Shown: piece by piece, positions 25,771-34,617 of the stretch
Layout: every line of letters starts with the position of its first letter
Position numbering within the stretch: the first letter of the stretch is position 1
From: Paenibacillus sp.
GTDB taxonomy: Bacteria > Bacillota > Bacilli > Paenibacillales > YIM-B00363
Length of the DNA: 64,000 nt
Assembly (NCBI RefSeq): GCF_035645195.1
Contig: NZ_DASQNA010000015.1
Coordinates: forward strand, 1-64,000
Reading direction: 5' to 3'
Notes under the pieces: model-generated
Told to the model about the DNA's origin: nothing
Database searches by the model: none
Seen by the model: only the letters and a program-made list of their open reading frames with translations
Position numbers and translations under genes: made by a program

Positions 25771-26469
25771 ATGGGTCCGTACGCGACGATCGCCGCCGAG
25801 CTCGTCATCGGGTTCGCGGCTTTGTTTTTATATATGAAAATTCTCGGGAAAGCGCATTTTTCCAAACTGACGCCGTTCGACTTCGTCTCCGTGCTGATGC
25901 TCGGGGAGCTGCTCGGCAACGCGGTGTACGACAAACACGTGCATATCGGTCACTTGCTGTTCGCCACGTCGCTGTGGGGCGGACTCATCTGGGTGATCGT
26001 CACGATCACGACGAAGTTCACCTCCTCCCGCAAACCGCTGGAGGGGGAGCCGACCGTCATTATCCGCAACGGGAAGCTGCTGTACGACGCCATGAAGATA
26101 TGCCGTCTCGACTTGAACGAGCTGCAGACGATGCTGCGGCAAGCGGGCTACTTCTCGATGGATTTCGTAGAGTTCGCCGTGCTGGAAACGAACGGCAATT
26201 TGAGCGTTATGCCGAAATCGCGCTACGACAAGCCGACGCGCACCGAGCTTGGGCTTCCGGAGCAACAGGTCGCTATGCCCGTATCGCTCATCCTGGACGG
26301 CGAGCTCGTGCGCGACAACTTGAAGGAAGCAGGCGTCGACGAGGCGTGGCTGCGCGGGCGTCTGCGCGAACGCGGCATCGCGGCGTACAAGGATGTATTT
26401 TTCGCCGAGTGGCACGGGGACGATGCGCTGTACGTCGCGACGTACGACGAGTCGCAGCAGCAGCGGTGA
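25771..26469 (+). CDS. DUF421 (YetF family) membrane protein
   Basis: 232 residues, the usual YetF length. Two to three transmembrane helices in the first 80 residues, including the LTPFDFVSVLMLGELLGNAV motif, then a cytoplasmic two-domain part (PTVIIRNGKLL ... GYFSMDFVEFAVLETNGNLSV). Domain function is unknown; several YetF relatives affect spore traits. The ATG lies after AGAGGTG. A plus-strand gene amid minus-strand neighbours, with no partner gene. Confidence 0.9.
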   Translation: MGPYATIAAELVIGFAALFLYMKILGKAHFSKLTPFDFVSVLMLGELLGNAVYDKHVHIGHLLFATSLWGGLIWVIVTITTKFTSSRKPLEGEPTVIIRNGKLLYDAMKICRLDLNELQTMLRQAGYFSMDFVEFAVLETNGNLSVMPKSRYDKPTRTELGLPEQQVAMPVSLILDGELVRDNLKEAGVDEAWLRGRLRERGIAAYKDVFFAEWHGDDALYVATYDESQQQR

Positions 26470-26532
26470 AGCGGGTCGCGGTGTTGTTGGTTGGGCCCGA
26501 GACGAGGGCGCGCCGGGCGGCCGTACCGCGGG

Positions 26533-26685
26533 ATGCAGTCGGAGATACTCCGACGATTTCACGCCACAAGGCCGGTTCGCCGCATGCAGTCGGAGATACT
26601 CCGACGATTTCACGGCCCAAGGCCGGTTTGCCGGATGCAGTCGGAGAAACTCCGACGATTTCACGGCCCAAGGCCGGTTCGCGCC
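26533..26685. repeat. Three tandem copies of a 51-bp hairpin-containing repeat
   Basis: Copies at 26533-26583, 26584-26634 and 26635-26685 with exact 51-bp period and few differences. Each contains a 7-bp perfect stem GTCGGAG / CTCCGAC with a 3-nt loop, a shared CGATTTCAC, and a GGCC...GGCC half. Because 51 is divisible by three, both strands stay open as repetitive peptides, but neither has a start site or family match. Confidence 0.9.
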
Positions 26686-26697
26686 CCCCGGAACCGC

Positions 26698-26732
26698 AAA
26701 AAGACCCGCCGCGCCCTCGCGGCAGGTCCTTG
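26698..26732 (-). terminator. Terminator of the GY-rich small gene
   Basis: GACCTGCCGCG pairs with CGCGGCGGGTC (one bulge) and runs into TTTTT on the minus strand, 13 bp past the stop codon. Confidence 0.75.
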
Positions 26733-26744
26733 CCTAACGCCGAA

Positions 26745-27056
26745 TCAGAAATACGGCAGCAGCGAAATCGCCGCGAGCGCCGCGAGCGGCAGCGCCAGCC
26801 GGCGGAACCGGCCGCCGTAACCGTAATACGGGTACCCATAGTACGGGTAGCCGTAATGCGGATATCCGTAGTAGCCCGTCAACGCGCGCGCCTGCGGCAT
26901 CATGGCGTCCGCCGCGCCGGCCGGCACCGCCAAAATGACATGCTCCTCGTCGATCCCTGTGATAATGCCGTCGTAATGAAGTCCGTCCGTCGTATGGATG
27001 AGCACGTACTTATGCATATGCTGTTTGCAAAGCTCCACCGCTTCATGCTTGTGCAT
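26745..27056 (-). CDS. Small GY-repeat protein with Sm-like N-terminus
   Basis: 103 residues. The first 60 residues (CKQHMHKYVLIHTTDGLHYDG, then ITGIDEEHVILAV) look like an LSm/Sm-like beta barrel, which is inference from pattern. A tail of GYPHYGYP repeats follows, then a basic patch and a hydrophobic C-terminal helix. Start is the ATG eight bases after GGGAGG; a GTG three codons earlier overlaps that box. GYPY-type tails occur in spore-coat-like proteins. Function not recognised. Confidence 0.7.
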   Translation of the reverse strand: MHKHEAVELCKQHMHKYVLIHTTDGLHYDGIITGIDEEHVILAVPAGAADAMMPQARALTGYYGYPHYGYPYYGYPYYGYGGRFRRLALPLAALAAISLLPYF

Positions 27057-27138
27057 ATCGCACACCTCCCTATGCCGACATCGTATTCAGCAAAGGGAAC
27101 TTTGGGCGCTTGTACGGTCTCGTCCTGGTCAAAAATTT

Positions 27139-28173
27139 TTACAGTTCATCCCAATTGAGATTGGACGATTTCGTATAATTCGTAACCTTCTGTTCGAAAA
27201 AGTCCGTTTTCATCGCGTTCATGTTGCTGAAGCTTTCCACCCACTTCATCGGATGCTCGACGATTTCCGGGTACAGCGGCTCGAGATCGAGCTTGCGCAG
27301 CCGCTCGTTCGCCAAATACTTGATGTATTTATCGATCAGTTCGTTACTGAGCCCCGCGATTTTGTTCGCCGTAATGTACTGCCCCCACGCGATTTCGTGC
27401 TCCGCGGCGGTGCGCATCATCTCCCGCAGCTCCTCGATGTCGCTCGGCCCGAACAGCTCCGGATTTTCCCGCCGCAGCTCGCGGAACATCGATTGAAACA
27501 GCGCCAAATGCGTCAGCTCGTCGCGCTGAATATATTTGATCTCGGACACCGTGCCGAGCATTTTCCCCTGCCGCCCGAGCGCATAGAAGAAGCTGAAGCC
27601 GCTATAGAAATAAATCCCCTCGAGGATGTAATTGGCCATGATCGTCCTAAGCAAATTCGCCTCCGACGGATCCTCGAGGAACCGCTCGTACAAGTCGGTA
27701 ATGAACCGATTGCGGGCGAGCAAATGTTTGTCCTCCCGCCACTCGTTATATATCCGATCCCGCGCCTCCGCCGAGCACACGCTGTCGAGAATGTACGAAT
27801 AGCTTTGGCTGTGCACCGCCTCCTGGAACGTATGAATCGTCAGGATGAGGTTAACCTCCGGCGCCGTAATATACTCGTTGATATTCGGCAAATTCGCCGT
27901 CTGCAGCGAGTCGAGGAAAATGAGAAAGCTGATGATTTTATCGTAGCTCTGCCGCTCTTCGGGCGACAGCAGCTTGTAGTCCTTCGCGTCTTGCGCGAGC
28001 GGAATTTCTTCGGGAATCCAGAAGTTGTTCATCATCGTGCGGTACATTTTCGTCGCCCATTCGTACTTCACGTTGTTCAGCTCGATCAGGTTCGTCGTGT
28101 TGCCCCCGATCAGCCGCCGCTTGCCCCAATCCCGATCTCCGTGCTCGTTGAACAATTTCTTTTTCTCCAACAT
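27139..28173 (-). CDS. nrdB: Class Ia ribonucleotide reductase, beta subunit
   Basis: 344 residues, di-metal tyrosyl radical subunit. All ligands are recognisable: Asp in FLDSLQ, Glu and His in QEAVHSQSYSYIL with the radical Tyr four residues after the His, Glu in EGIYFYSGF, and Glu and His in EIKYIQRDELTHL. The C-terminal tail (NLNWDEL) is the peptide that docks on the alpha subunit. It supplies the radical for dNTP synthesis. It follows nrdA after a 357-bp gap that contains hairpin repeats, an unusual spacing for this pair. RBS GGAGC. Confidence 0.96.
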   Translation of the reverse strand: MLEKKKLFNEHGDRDWGKRRLIGGNTTNLIELNNVKYEWATKMYRTMMNNFWIPEEIPLAQDAKDYKLLSPEERQSYDKIISFLIFLDSLQTANLPNINEYITAPEVNLILTIHTFQEAVHSQSYSYILDSVCSAEARDRIYNEWREDKHLLARNRFITDLYERFLEDPSEANLLRTIMANYILEGIYFYSGFSFFYALGRQGKMLGTVSEIKYIQRDELTHLALFQSMFRELRRENPELFGPSDIEELREMMRTAAEHEIAWGQYITANKIAGLSNELIDKYIKYLANERLRKLDLEPLYPEIVEHPMKWVESFSNMNAMKTDFFEQKVTNYTKSSNLNWDEL

Positions 28174-28276
28174 GAATGCTCCAAACCCTCTCTATGGTGA
28201 AAATGTTCTCGCTCGCCCGCTCCCGCCCGCGTTAAGCGAATGTTCGAGCAAAGCGGACACGCGGTTCGGTCTCTCT

Positions 28277-28345
28277 GCTCAAATAACGAGCTTATCGCAC
28301 AAGTAGCGAGTCTAGCCTCGCAAATAGTGCAATTTCCTCACTAAT
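28277..28345. repeat. 20-bp modular repeat in the nrdA-nrdB spacer
   Basis: Three degenerate modules of 20 bp start at 28277, 28297 and 28317 (pattern NNNCAARTARCGAG). Together they also form nested inverted repeats: GCAC-GCGAG with CTCGC-GTGC, and GCTC with GAGC. The rest of the 357-bp spacer is GC-rich with imperfect tctcgctaagc-like repetition; no gene is seen. Confidence 0.6.
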
Positions 28346-28530
28346 CGGCCCGGCGGGGGCGCAGGCTTCGCTAAGCCGCCCGCGGCGCGGGTACGTCGGC
28401 ATCGCTAAGCGGCTTGGCGGGTGCGTTAGCAACCCGAAGCGGCCCGCCGTCGCCCCGCTGTCGCCCCGCCGCAGGCTCGCCAAATCCATTGCCGTTCCTC
28501 GACGCCCGCATCCCCCTCAAGTTTCGCCGG

Positions 28531-30771
28531 TTACGCGGAGCAGCTGACGCAGTCCTCGACGTCGACGCTTTGGTTGCGGCAATAGTACACGGTTTTAACC
28601 CCGAGCTGCCACGCCTCCATGTACAGCTCCAAGAACTCGCGCGCGGACATGGCCGGCGTAATGTACAGGTTGAACGACTGCGCCTGATCGATATGCTTTT
28701 GGCGCGCCGCCGCCGCTTTCACGCTCCAGCTTTGGTCGATCGTATGCGCCTCTTTGTAGAACCACATCGTCTTCGGCCCGAGGTTCGGCGCCGTCTGCGG
28801 GATGACCGCGTTTTTCTTCTCCTCGACGAAAAACTTGCGGAACACCGGGTCGATGCCGGCCGTCGAACCCGAGATCAAACTCGTCGACGCCGTCGGCGCG
28901 ACCGCGAACATCCACGCGTTGCGCACGCCGTGCGCCGCCACGTCCGCTTTCAGCGCCTGCCAGTGCGCGCCCTCGTAGCCGCGGCGGTCGAAGTATTCGC
29001 CCGTCTGCCACTCGCTGCCTTCGAACACGCTGTACGCGCCTTTCTCCTTAGCGATCTCGTACGACGCTTTGATCGCGCAGTAGCCGATCCACTCGTACAG
29101 CTCGTCGGCGGTCGCGAGATGCTCCTCGGACTCCCACGCGATGCCCGCCTCCGCGAGGAACTGATGGTAGCCGCTCGTGCCGAGGCCGACGGCGCGGTAT
29201 TTTTTGTTCGTCCGCTCCGCCTGCGGCACCGGGTATTCGTTCAGGTCGATGACGTTGTCCATCATGCGCATCTGCAGCGAGACGACGCGCTCGATGTCCT
29301 CCTTCGTTTTCACCCGGCCGAGGTTGAGCGACGACAGGTTGCACACGACGAAGTCGCCGGCTTTCGCTTTCGTCGTAATGATGCCGTCCTCGTGCACCGT
29401 TTGGATAAGCTCCGTCGGCGACATGTTCTGCGCGATTTCCGTGCACAGGTTCGAGCAGTAAATCATGCCCGCGTGCTTGTTCGGATTGGCGCGGTTGACC
29501 GTGTCGCGGTAGAAGACGAACGGCGTGCCCGTTTCGAAGGCGCTCGCGAGGATGCGCTTCATGATCTCGACGGCCGGCAGCTCGTCGCGGGACAGCGTCG
29601 GATGCTCGACGCACGCTTGATAGCGGCGCTCCCACTCTTCGCCCCAGCTATCCTCGAGCGAGAAGCCGAGCTTCGTCCGCACCTCGTGCGGGTCGAACAA
29701 ATACCACGTGTCCCGGCTTTGGACGCGGCGCATGAACTCGTCCGGGATGCAGACGCCCGGGAAAATGTCGTGCGCCTTCATCCGGTCGTCGCCGTTGTTC
29801 GTTTTCAGATTAAGGAAATCGAGAATATCCTTATGCCACACGTCGAGATAAATCGCGACGGCGCCGGATCTGACGCCGAGCTGGTCGACCGCGAGCGCGG
29901 TGTTGTTGTAGTTTTTGATCCACGGCACGACGCCGCCCGCGGCGCCTTTGTGACCGCGGATGTCCGAGCCTCGGCTGCGGATTTTGCCGACGTAGATGCC
30001 CATGCCGCCGCCGTGCTTCGACACCTGCGCGAAGCTCGCGTTCACGTTGTAGATGCCCCACAGATCGTCCGGCGCCGTGTCGATGAAGCAGCTCGACAGC
30101 TGGTGCTTCGGCTTGCGCGCGTTCGCGAGCGTCGGCGTCGCCACCGTCATTTCGAGCTTCGAGAGCGCGTCGTAAAACTGCTTCGCGTAATGGAGGCGTT
30201 GCGAAGGCTGCTCGTTGCTCGCAAGATGCATCGCGACGCCCATGAACAGCTCCTGCGGCAGCTCGAGCGTTTCTTTGTCGCGGCCGCGGATGAGGTACCG
30301 GTCGGCGAGCGTTTGCAGACCGATGTAGGTGAACAGGAAGTCGCGCTCCGGCTTCAGGTACGCCTGCAGCTCGTCGATTTGCTCTTCGGTGTAGCTTTCA
30401 AGGATATAAGCGCCGTACAAATTTTCGCGGGTAAGCCGCTCGATCAGCTTGCGGAAGCTGCCCGGCTCCCCGTAGCCGAACGATTCGTAGCCGCGATGAA
30501 TGCCGGCTTCTTTGTACAGATCGTAAATGAGGAGCCTGGCGGCGACGTACTGCCAGTCCGGCTCGTCGACGCTCGTTTTCTCGACCGCCGTGCGGATGAG
30601 CAGGCGCTGAATTTCTTTCGTCGTCATCCCTTGGCGGAACAGCGGCAGCAGCGCCTGCTCGAGCTCGAGCGGGTCGCAGGACGGGTACGCTTCGCAGGCG
30701 AAGTCGATCACTCTTTTCAATTTGGCGAACACGAGCTCTTCGCGTTGTCCGTTGCGTTTTACGATTTCCAT
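28531..30771 (-). CDS. nrdA: Class Ia ribonucleotide reductase, alpha subunit, with ATP cone
   Basis: 746 residues; reduces ribonucleoside diphosphates to deoxy forms. An N-terminal ATP-cone (residues about 1-90, VKRNGQREELVFAKLKRVI) provides allosteric control by ATP/dATP. The 10-stranded barrel carries SSCFIDTAPDD, SKHGGGMGIYVG and NLCTEI motifs. The C-terminal CVSC pair re-reduces the active site. ATG has GGAGG 11 nt upstream. The gene lies behind an adenosylcobalamin riboswitch and a terminator, so it is repressed when B12 is present. The open frame upstream crosses the terminator and is not translated from a convincing start. Confidence 0.96.
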   Translation of the reverse strand: MEIVKRNGQREELVFAKLKRVIDFACEAYPSCDPLELEQALLPLFRQGMTTKEIQRLLIRTAVEKTSVDEPDWQYVAARLLIYDLYKEAGIHRGYESFGYGEPGSFRKLIERLTRENLYGAYILESYTEEQIDELQAYLKPERDFLFTYIGLQTLADRYLIRGRDKETLELPQELFMGVAMHLASNEQPSQRLHYAKQFYDALSKLEMTVATPTLANARKPKHQLSSCFIDTAPDDLWGIYNVNASFAQVSKHGGGMGIYVGKIRSRGSDIRGHKGAAGGVVPWIKNYNNTALAVDQLGVRSGAVAIYLDVWHKDILDFLNLKTNNGDDRMKAHDIFPGVCIPDEFMRRVQSRDTWYLFDPHEVRTKLGFSLEDSWGEEWERRYQACVEHPTLSRDELPAVEIMKRILASAFETGTPFVFYRDTVNRANPNKHAGMIYCSNLCTEIAQNMSPTELIQTVHEDGIITTKAKAGDFVVCNLSSLNLGRVKTKEDIERVVSLQMRMMDNVIDLNEYPVPQAERTNKKYRAVGLGTSGYHQFLAEAGIAWESEEHLATADELYEWIGYCAIKASYEIAKEKGAYSVFEGSEWQTGEYFDRRGYEGAHWQALKADVAAHGVRNAWMFAVAPTASTSLISGSTAGIDPVFRKFFVEEKKNAVIPQTAPNLGPKTMWFYKEAHTIDQSWSVKAAAARQKHIDQAQSFNLYITPAMSAREFLELYMEAWQLGVKTVYYCRNQSVDVEDCVSCSA

Positions 30772-30824
30772 AGGGTGGAATGCCTCCTGTGCATATGTAG
30801 TAGATTCGCGGATTCGCGAGAAAT

Positions 30825-30863
30825 AAAAAAAAAGCATTGCCTCCTCTGCAGAGAAAGCAATGC
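30825..30863 (-). terminator. Attenuator terminator between the B12 riboswitch and nrdA
   Basis: GCATTGC pairs with GCAATGC, with an inner TCTGCAGA palindrome, followed by nine T on the minus strand. It lies 54 bp before nrdA and is the expected expression platform. Confidence 0.88.
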
Positions 30864-30959
30864 GATGATTTGCGCGAAAACTAGCACGAAGGGCGTACGG
30901 CTCCGCACACGTCAAGTACGAACGGCGAGCCGCGCCGCGCAAACACCTCCCTATCTCCC

Positions 30960-31155
30960 GTAGGTTCCACAGTGTTCACGAACGAGGCAGGTCTCCTGGC
31001 TTGCGGACTCGAACGCTGCGCAGCGACGCCTTCCCACCCTTCTTAAGGGCAGTGGCTTCTTGCACGCTTGCAGCTCGTCCGTTACAGTGGCGGGACCGCG
31101 CCGGCTTCACACCGGTCTTCCCTATTAAGTCCTACTCTCGTAGGACACCCCATTC
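30960..31155 (-). promoter_or_regulatory. Adenosylcobalamin (B12) riboswitch controlling nrdA
   Basis: On the minus strand the conserved blocks come in order: GTCCTAC...GTAGGAC stem, AATAGGGAAG, CCGGTGTGAAGCCGG, GCGGTCCCGCCACTGTAAC, GAAGCCACT, GGGAAGG and AGTCCGCAAGCCAGGAGACC. This is the cobalamin riboswitch aptamer. Ligand binding should favour the downstream terminator and shut off nrdA-nrdB. Confidence 0.95.
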
Positions 31156-31182
31156 GCACAATATGTAGTTGTGATAGACGTA

Positions 31183-31211
31183 CTATAATACAAGATATTG
31201 AGAGTTGTCAA
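31183..31211 (-). promoter_or_regulatory. SigA promoter of the nrd leader
   Basis: TTGACA, 17 bp, TTATAG on the minus strand, directly after the sbcC stop codon. Predicted transcript start is near 31176, giving a leader of about 400 nt. Confidence 0.85.
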
Positions 31212-31221
31212 ATCTTGTCGC

Positions 31222-34200
31222 TCATGTCGTTTCGATCCGGACGCGGCTGCCCGCGCCGAGCGGGTCCGCCGGCGTCACGATCAGCTTGCGCGGCAGGCGC
31301 GCTTGCAGCTCCGGCACGTGCGAAATGACGCCGACCGCGAGCCGCTCGAGGTGCAGCTTCTCGAGCGCCGACACGACGTTGTCGAGCAGCTCGGGATCGA
31401 GCGTGCCGAATCCTTCGTCGAGGAAGAAAAACTCGAGCGGGTATTTGCCGCTCAGCTGAATTTGCGCCGAAAGGGCGAGCGCGAGGGCGAGCGACGTCAG
31501 GAACGTCTCGCCGCCGGACAGCGTCGAAACGGAGCGGCGCAGGCCGCCGTTCGCGTCGTCGCGGATGACGAAGCCGCCGCTCGAGTCGAGCTCGATCGCG
31601 TATCGGCCGCGCGTCAGCCGCCCGAGCCGCTCGGAAGCGGCGCGGGTGACGCCGAGCAGCTGCTCCTCGGCGAGAAACTCGACGAACGCGTTGCCGCGGA
31701 ACACCGTCTGCAGCTTCGCGAGCTGCTGCTGGAGCGCGGCCGCCTCTTCGTACCGCCGCGTCAGGCGCAGCCATTGCTCATGCTTCGCCCGCAGCTCCTC
31801 CACGGCGCGCTCCGCTTTGGCACGCTGCGCGAGCGCTTCCTCGCGCAGCGCCTTCGCCTCCAGCAGCCGGCGCTCGGCCTCGGCCCACTGCTCCTCCGTC
31901 AGCGTGCGGCCGGCGAGGCGCGCTTCCGCCGCCCCGCGGCGGGCCGACGCCGACGCGAGCTCCTCTTTGTAGGCGGCCGCTTCGCGCGCGAGCGCCTCGC
32001 GCCGCTCCGGCGGCAGCGCCGCCGCCCGCACCGCGTCCGCGCCATCGAAGACGCTCGCTTCGAGCGCCTCGGCCCAGCGGCGGTCGGCCCGCTCCCGGGC
32101 GTCCGCCGCGGCCTTCACCGCCTCCTCGGCGGCAGCGAGCCGCTTGCCCGCGGCGTCCGCGGCGGCGCGCGCCGCTTCTTCCGCCGCGCGCGCCGCCTGC
32201 GCGTCCGCCCGCCAGCGCTCGAGCTCGGCCGCGAGCTTCGCGGACAGCGCGGACGGCGATTCCGCGGCGCCGCCGGTCAGCGCGGCGATGTCCGCGCGCC
32301 GCTCCGCGATTCGGCGCTCCGCGGCCGCCGCCTCCGCCTCCAGCGAGGCGAACCGGCGCTCCGCGTCGGCGAGCCCCTGCTGCAGCTTCTCGATGTCCGC
32401 TGCGTTGCTCTCGAGGTACGGCTCGCTCTTCGTAAGCCGCTGCTGCAGCTCCTCCGCGTGCCGCTCCTTGCGCTCCAGCGCCGCGAGCGCTTCGGCGAAC
32501 GTCTCCGCCGGCCACTCCGGGTACGCCTCGCGCCAGCGCAGCGCCGCTTCGGCCGCCGCGCGCTCCGCCTGCTCCGCCTTCGCCTCCGCCGCCTTCGCGA
32601 CAGAGACGGCGGCGGCGAGCGCCGCCCGCTCGTCCCGCAGCCGGCCGCGCAGCGCCTCGAGCCGCTCCAGCCGCTGCCGCAGCTCCGGCAGGACGGCCGC
32701 GAGGCTCGCTGTGACGCGCTCGACGTCCGCGAGCGCCGCGCGGCCTTCCTCCTGTGCCGCGATCAGCCGCGCGGCGGCGCCGTCCCCGCCGGCCGCCGCT
32801 TCGGCGTACGCCGACGGCGCGTTCGGCAGCGCCGCGTCGAGGCGAACGAGCGCCTCCTGGACGCGCGCCGCCTCCTTGCGAGCGAGCGCCGCGCCTTCCC
32901 GCACCGTCTCGAGCTCGCGCTCAAGGCGCTCGGCTTCGGCGCTCGGCGCCTCCGGCGCGGGCTGCGCCGGCGCGGGATGGTCCGCGGACCCGCACACCGG
33001 GCACGGCTCGCCGTCCGCAAGCCGCTCCGCGAGCGCATGCGCCCACGCCCGCCATTCGCCGCCGGCCGCCGCCGTCCGCGCCGCTTGGATCGCGTCGCCG
33101 AGCCGCCGCTCCTCGCGCTGCAGCGCCGTTTCGGCGAAGGAAAGCGCGGCGCCGCTCTGCGCCACGGCGTCTCGCACCGCCGCAAGCTGCGCCTCGGCCG
33201 AGGCGGCCGCCTCAGCCAGCGCGGCCGCCTCGCGCTCGCGCCGCGCCGCGTCCGCCGACGCGGCCCCGGCCTCAAGCCGCAGCGCGCGCGCCTGCTCGGC
33301 GAGCGCCGCCGCGGCGCTCCGTTCCCGCTCGGCGGCCGCCATCCGGCGGCGTTCCTCCGCGGATACCGCGTTCGCGGCGAGCTCCGCCTTCAGGCTCGCC
33401 TGCAGCTCGAGCGCCTTCGCCCGCTGCTCCCGCTTCGCCGCGAGGGCGGCGCCTGCGCTCTCGCGCTCCGCCGCGAGCTTCGTCAGCGCCCCGCGCTTCT
33501 CCCGAAGCGCCTCTTCGTCGGCGCGCGCCTGCGCTTCGAGCGCCGCCGCTTGGCGCAGCTGCTCGAGCCGCACCGCCGTCGGCGCCTCGCGCTCGGCCAG
33601 CGTCCGCTCCGCGGCGGCGAGCGCCTCCCGGGCGGCGCCGTGCCGCGCCGTCTCGCTTGCCAGGGCGCGCTCCGCCTCGGCGAACGCGGCCGCAAGGCGC
33701 GCCTCCGCCTCCGCCGCCTGCTCGGCGTCGCGCCGCACGGGCAACAGCGTCTCCGCCGCCGCCGCGGCCGCAAGGCGCGCCTCGAGCGCCTCGATCTCCG
33801 GCCGGCGCGCCTCGAGCGCGGCGAGCTCGCGCGCCGCTAGAGCCGCTTCGGCCATCGCCTCGCGCAGCCGCGCCGCCTCCGCATGCGCCGCTTCCGCCGC
33901 CGTCAGCGCCGCCGCGAGCCGCGCCTCCTCCGCGGCGGCCTGCGCGTAAGCCGCCTCCGCCGCTGCGAGCGCCCCAGGCGACGCGTCGCCGAGGCCGGCA
34001 AGCTCCGCCGCCGCCTCCCGCGCGTCCGCTTCCGCGCGGTTATGACGCGACCGGAGCCGCGCCGCCAGCTCGTCGCCGTACCGCTCGAGGCGGAACAGCC
34101 GCTCCAGCATCGCCCGGCGGTCTTTGCCCTTCAGCGACAGAAACTCCGAAAATTTCCCCTGCGGCAGCACGACGGCGCGCGTAAAGTCGGTCATCGACAG

Positions 34201-34617
34201 CCCGATGAGCGCGACGACGCCGTCGTTCACGTCGCCCGCTTTGTCCGCCATGACGACGACGCCCTCCGGCGTCTCCTCGGACAGCCGGGCCATCCGCTGC
34301 TCGACGGTGCCGTCGGCTTTCCGCCGGTACGTCCGCTCGACCCGGTACGTTCGACGACCCGCCCCGTCGGCGAGCTGGAACGCGAACGCGACGGACAGCG
34401 TGTCCTCCTGCGCGTTCATGATGCCTTGGATGCTGTTGCCGGCCCGCTCCACGGAGCCGTACATCGCGAGCGTCACCGCGTCGAGAATGGTCGACTTGCC
34501 GCTGCCCGTCGGCCCGAATATGCCGAACACGCCCGCCTCCGCGAGGCGGGAGAAGTCGATCGTCTGCTCCTCGCGATAGCTCTGCAGCCCTTGAATCGTC
34601 AATCGAATCGGTTTCAT
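31222..34617 (-). CDS. sbcC: Exonuclease subunit SbcC (SMC-like ATPase)
   Basis: 1131 residues. Walker A GPTGSGKST at about residue 35, two long Ala/Glu/Arg-rich coiled-coil arms, the zinc hook CPVCGSADHP at about residue 538, and at the C-terminus the ABC signature LSGGETFLTSLALAL and Walker B FFFLDEGFGTLD. With SbcD it opens hairpins and trims DNA ends (the bacterial Rad50/Mre11). The ATG overlaps the sbcD stop by 4 bp. Confidence 0.96.
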   Translation of the reverse strand: MKPIRLTIQGLQSYREEQTIDFSRLAEAGVFGIFGPTGSGKSTILDAVTLAMYGSVERAGNSIQGIMNAQEDTLSVAFAFQLADGAGRRTYRVERTYRRKADGTVEQRMARLSEETPEGVVVMADKAGDVNDGVVALIGLSMTDFTRAVVLPQGKFSEFLSLKGKDRRAMLERLFRLERYGDELAARLRSRHNRAEADAREAAAELAGLGDASPGALAAAEAAYAQAAAEEARLAAALTAAEAAHAEAARLREAMAEAALAARELAALEARRPEIEALEARLAAAAAAETLLPVRRDAEQAAEAEARLAAAFAEAERALASETARHGAAREALAAAERTLAEREAPTAVRLEQLRQAAALEAQARADEEALREKRGALTKLAAERESAGAALAAKREQRAKALELQASLKAELAANAVSAEERRRMAAAERERSAAAALAEQARALRLEAGAASADAARREREAAALAEAAASAEAQLAAVRDAVAQSGAALSFAETALQREERRLGDAIQAARTAAAGGEWRAWAHALAERLADGEPCPVCGSADHPAPAQPAPEAPSAEAERLERELETVREGAALARKEAARVQEALVRLDAALPNAPSAYAEAAAGGDGAAARLIAAQEEGRAALADVERVTASLAAVLPELRQRLERLEALRGRLRDERAALAAAVSVAKAAEAKAEQAERAAAEAALRWREAYPEWPAETFAEALAALERKERHAEELQQRLTKSEPYLESNAADIEKLQQGLADAERRFASLEAEAAAAERRIAERRADIAALTGGAAESPSALSAKLAAELERWRADAQAARAAEEAARAAADAAGKRLAAAEEAVKAAADARERADRRWAEALEASVFDGADAVRAAALPPERREALAREAAAYKEELASASARRGAAEARLAGRTLTEEQWAEAERRLLEAKALREEALAQRAKAERAVEELRAKHEQWLRLTRRYEEAAALQQQLAKLQTVFRGNAFVEFLAEEQLLGVTRAASERLGRLTRGRYAIELDSSGGFVIRDDANGGLRRSVSTLSGGETFLTSLALALALSAQIQLSGKYPLEFFFLDEGFGTLDPELLDNVVSALEKLHLERLAVGVISHVPELQARLPRKLIVTPADPLGAGSRVRIETT

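Noticed and set aside
26533-26685. CRISPR array
   Set aside because: The repeats are contiguous with no spacers and no cas genes are nearby.
26288-26839. Repetitive open frames across the 51-bp repeats (both strands)
   Set aside because: They exist only because the period is a multiple of three; no start signal and no family.
30772-30942. In-frame N-terminal extension of nrdA from a TTG near GGGAGG
   Set aside because: It would translate the attenuator terminator and add residues not found in the family. ATG at 30771 has a proper site and starts the ATP cone.
28414-30963. 849-codon open frame antisense to nrdA
   Set aside because: Arg-rich shadow of a well-supported gene; it would also read through the B12 attenuator.
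31198-33840. 880-codon open frame antisense to sbcC
   Set aside because: Arg/Leu-rich translation with no domain; sbcC on the other strand has complete ATPase and zinc-hook motifs. Such shadows come from high GC at third positions.
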